Source: Emydura subglobosa
Lineage: Eukaryota > Chordata > Testudines > Chelidae
Assembly (NCBI GenBank): GCA_007922225.1
Contig: ML679959.1
Span: 25,918,476 to 25,982,475, forward strand
Reading direction: 5' to 3'
Length of the DNA: 64,000 bases
Position numbers and translations under genes: made by a program
Shown here: in pieces, positions 60,608 through 64,000 of the stretch
Numbering within the stretch: position 1 is the stretch's first letter
Layout of the letters: every line of letters begins with the position of its first letter
The notes under the pieces: generated by a model
Seen by the model: only the letters and a program-made list of their open reading frames with translations
What the model was told of the DNA's origin: nothing
The model's database searches: none

Positions 60608-63600
60608 TCAGGATCTGGACCCTAGTACCTCTGTTTTCAAATGTGCTAAGCCCTCGCGGCTCCCATCAGCCTCCGTGAGAGCCGCAGCAGCTCAGCGCCT
60701 CTGAAAGACAGGATCCGTGGATTCACAGCTATCTTTGGATTTAAATGACCAACTTTGGGCACCTCTGCTTGAAAATGCCGGCCCATGTTACTGCTAACAC
60801 CAGCTGAAAGGATGAAAACTGGGACGGGGTTTTAAAAATGTGACCGCTTTTTCACTATCCATGCTGTTTGTTGCACCCCAGCCAGGACAGTGAAATCAGT
60901 CAGGGCAGTTTCACGCTGCATGGTGGCGAGGGCAGCACGCTCTCTGCGTCTCCTGTGTTTGGCCTTTCAGTGCTGCAGGGAAGGACTGAAATCCTCTCCC
61001 CTCACTGACCCTGTTAAAACAATCGAGTCAGAGCCTATTTTGTAAAACCTCTTTTTTTTAATAAACGCAAACCCTTAATTGGGGGCCTAAAATCCTTGAA
61101 CTCTCCCCGCTTCCCAACGCAATATTTAAGGGCATACTAGAACTGTGCCTAGAAGGGCAGCAGGTTTTGGGGGGCCCCAAACCTCACCGGGTTCTCCTAG
61201 CCCAACACCGTCCCAGAGGCTTTCCTTCCTGCCCACCCCTACCCCCCCCCGGGGGTTCAGAATAAGACAGCTGATGCTGTGGGGTCACTTAGCCCCCTTA
61301 GTGCCGCCCAGAACCCCCTCACACGCCAGGGATACCACACGTGCTGGCGCAGTTGGAGGAAGATGGCCAGAGATTGGTTTCTGGGCACGTTCCTGGAGCA
61401 GACACCACGACACACGTTCCCCAGGGCCAGGCCTGGTGCTGTCTCCGCACCCTAGTGGGAGCTGCTGCTTGTCTGAGGGTGGGCACAGGCCAGGTTTCGG
61501 TTGCTGTTGCTTTCAAAGGTCGTTGCAGTGACGTCAGGCTAACTGGGCCCGATTCTGCGGTCACGCTGGTGGTGTAAATCAGAAGCGACTCCATGGAAGC
61601 CAGCGGAGCTACCCTGGGGTAGAAGCGCCTGCTAGCGCCTGCCGCCTTTTGTTATGGAAGCTCTGACGCTGCTGTGGACGGTGAGGGCACTGCAACGAAA
61701 TCTCTGCTGTCCTGTCATCCTCCGGGCCCGGAGGGGCTTGGCAGGGGTTTCATCTGTTCCTGCCATTGCTCTCAAGGCAGCGCCAGCCTGGAGGCTTCGC
61801 ACCTGCTGCCTGAACTCCGGGAGGCGTTTCATGAGACGGTGGACACGGGAATAAGCTGAGCAGCCCTGTTACGAACAGAGCGGCCTGGAAATCCCTTCCC
61901 ATGGGCCAGCGGCAAATCCCAGCCGCTGCAAGCGTTCGAGATTAACCCCTTCCCCGCCACTGCTCAGGCCAGGCCCAGAGCGACAACGGCATGAGGGACA
62001 CCGCAGCGCTGTACACCACGGGCTGGATCCAAAGCAACGGGGGTCTCCATCGACTTCACTAGGTTTTGGGTTGGCCGCAAATCAGCCTGACTGGGAGCTC
62101 CCTGGGGCAGGGGTTTCACAAGGAAAACGGTCGCCACGCGGGGGCTGCAGCCGAGGTCAGAGGTCAGCTGATTTAATGGCACCTTGAACCTCTTGCTTGC
62201 AAACCAGCTACCCATTGGCATGTTATTTTCTGACTCGTGTTGACCAGGGCCCAGATCCTCAAAGATATTTGGGCACCTAACCCCCACTGAAAATCAAGGG
62301 TCTAACAAGCAAACTTCCCCTACCCAAGGTTTCAGCTGGAAACTGTGTTATCCCTGCACATCAGGATGGCCCATGCCTTGGTTTATGGCCTGTGTATCTC
62401 CACTGGAGCTGATGGTAGTAGATGAGGCATAAGCTAAGGCTACCATCAGCCCAAGCCACAAGCCAATACAGAAATGTTTCCCCCAAATAAAGAGAAAACG
62501 GGAGAGAAAAGGACAGTGGTTTGTTTGCCACTTCTTTAGCCAGATCCCATGTTTGCTGAGCTGATGTTAAATAAGCTGAGGTTAGAACACAGTTCCCAGC
62601 TTTAAACCCTCTCTGGACCTGCAGGTTTAAAACGTTTGACCCTGGACCGGTTTTAAACAGCATCAGCAAAAAAAAAAAAAAAAAAGGTTTGAGTCCTCTG
62701 TGTGGCTGGATGGAGACTATCATCGCATGCACCAGGCAAGCGTCTGCGGCTCCCCCTGCCCCTCCGTCATGCTGGCATCAGGGCCATGTTTCTGATAAAT
62801 TCACTGACACATGTACCATTCTTGCTTTTCCAGCACCTAAGATGAAGTCCCTTGGCAAGCAGTAGCCGCTGATCCAGGTCAAGTTTAGTTCCTGTGTCAT
62901 AACGTCTCTGGAGGTATTGAGCCCAGGATCCGGATGTTCTCATGTGGCTTTCGCACCTGTTCGCCATGACTGTACTGCGTAATGTGTCAACCAGAACTTT
63001 AACCAGGAAGCGGAGAAGCCCTTCTCCTCTTCAGAGCTCGGTCCCAGGTCGATGGCGACCGCTCTCCTTGCTCACGGAATGTCACCGGCCAGCCAGGAGG
63101 TTGTGAAGCACTCGTCTGAGATGGGGGGGAAGAGGCCTGGGACCATAGTGGGTTTGTGGTGCTGTCCAGCAGGACCTGCTATAGGTCAGACGTTAGAATC
63201 CAGACCCTTTGACAACAGCACCCCTGGCTACCATCCTTGCTGTGGTCCTGTACTCTGGCCCTCTCTAAAAGGGGCGTAGGGGAGCACTCACTCTGACACT
63301 CCCACGGACACTGCCGGAGCATCTGGCTCAGGCCGGCCGGCTGCAGACACCTGTGCAAACCTCACAGGGTTCAGGTCCTCAGGACATTTGATTTGAAACA
63401 ATTAGTCGCCGGATATGGATGAGACCATTTGTGCTTCCTTCCTTTTTCTGGTTAACCCCGACCCACCTCACCGCAAAATGCATCACTGCAGCCGCCCCGG
63501 CTCAGGCTGGAAACCTTCCGCTTAACCCTTACGATGCTGGCGGTTTTCAGACTGCCAAGGAAAGCGTGAGGGATATTAGGTCATCCCTCCCTTCCTCCGG

Positions 63601-64000
63601 GGATTCTTCCACAGGCCGCTCCCCCTTTGCCTGTGGTACCTGGATCGTCTACATGGCGTAGGGGCGGCGGTTACAGCTGCAGGTCGATAAGGGCTTGGAC
63701 CTCAGGTACGTGGCTCTATGGGCATCAATCGGATCCCTCACATGAGTAAGGGCTTGCAGGATCGGGACCGAGCACACGACCAGCTCTAAAGGGTTAAAAG
63801 GAAAGGGGGGGCCTTCTAACACCCCCCAACTGCCCCTTTCCCTGTTCCAAGGGGCTGGGTGGCCTCAATCTGGTTTCAGTTAAGAAACCACCTTCCCTCT
63901 GGTGTGGGCTACAGCCCGCCGCGTAATTCTGCAGCTTGAGGACTAGCGGGAGCCTTTGAATGACAACTTTGGCTGTCTTGATAAAGCGGGGGGGGGCGGG
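60608..64000. other. Upstream flank to window end, no gene seen
   Basis: No exon recognised. It holds an imperfect palindromic fragment at 61545-61620, an A18 run at 62668-62685, and G/C runs at 61241-61250 and 63989-64000. Somewhat higher GC than the introns. Confidence 0.5.

Noticed and set aside
48331..64000. NPPC (C-type natriuretic peptide), expected next to DIS3L2 by human synteny
   Set aside because: I looked for a frame encoding the conserved ring of the peptide and saw none on either strand; it may lie beyond 64 kb.

Overview
The window looks like nuclear DNA from an archelosaurian reptile, most likely a turtle. The evidence is one clear vertebrate host gene with small exons and long introns, CR1 retrotransposon 3' ends with the octamer-like ATTCTATGATTCTAT tail, a DIRS-type tyrosine-recombinase retroelement, and many hAT-like MITEs of the 'GTCTACACTAG' kind. 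The turtle assignment rests on recalled repeat types and was not tested by any search. There are no prokaryotic genes; almost all of the short open frames are chance frames or pieces of repeats.

Host gene. The minus strand carries the 5' part of DIS3L2, the cytoplasmic 3'-5' exoribonuclease for uridylated RNAs. Reading down the minus strand there is a CpG-island promoter with paired ETS sites (about 47.54-48.33 kb), a likely non-coding first exon ending at 48143, a large coding exon (44456-45184), then coding exons at 27777-27935, 27352-27494, 19845-19898 and 15680-15781. The last three build the first cold-shock domain. All junctions have GT/AG sites and their phases agree (1, 1, 0, 0). The rest of the gene (linker, CSD2, RNB and S1 domains) must lie beyond position 1. 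The most interesting point is the 236-codon exon at 44456-45164: it joins in frame to the DIS3L2 exon whose internal ATG matches the start of human DIS3L2, so this animal appears to encode an N-terminal extension of about 270 residues.

Introns. The 3'-most intron (1-15679) holds an old CR1-like LINE, a decayed DIRS recombinase, a younger CR1 3' end with an unbroken RT frame, and two inverted pieces of another LINE, one of which ends in a 45-bp minisatellite made from its own last codons. The 19.9-27.4 kb intron holds an inverted pair of one repeat and a match to the ZNF143 motif. The 27.9-44.5 kb intron holds two further CR1-type LINEs, several MITEs, a 98-bp hAT MITE with a recognisable target duplication, and a MIR-like SINE.

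Upstream flank (48.3-64 kb). I find no convincing gene here. It contains MIR-like tRNA-derived SINEs, nested MITEs at 57.4-58.6 kb, short palindromic repeats and simple repeats. NPPC, the neighbour of DIS3L2 in human, was looked for and not seen.
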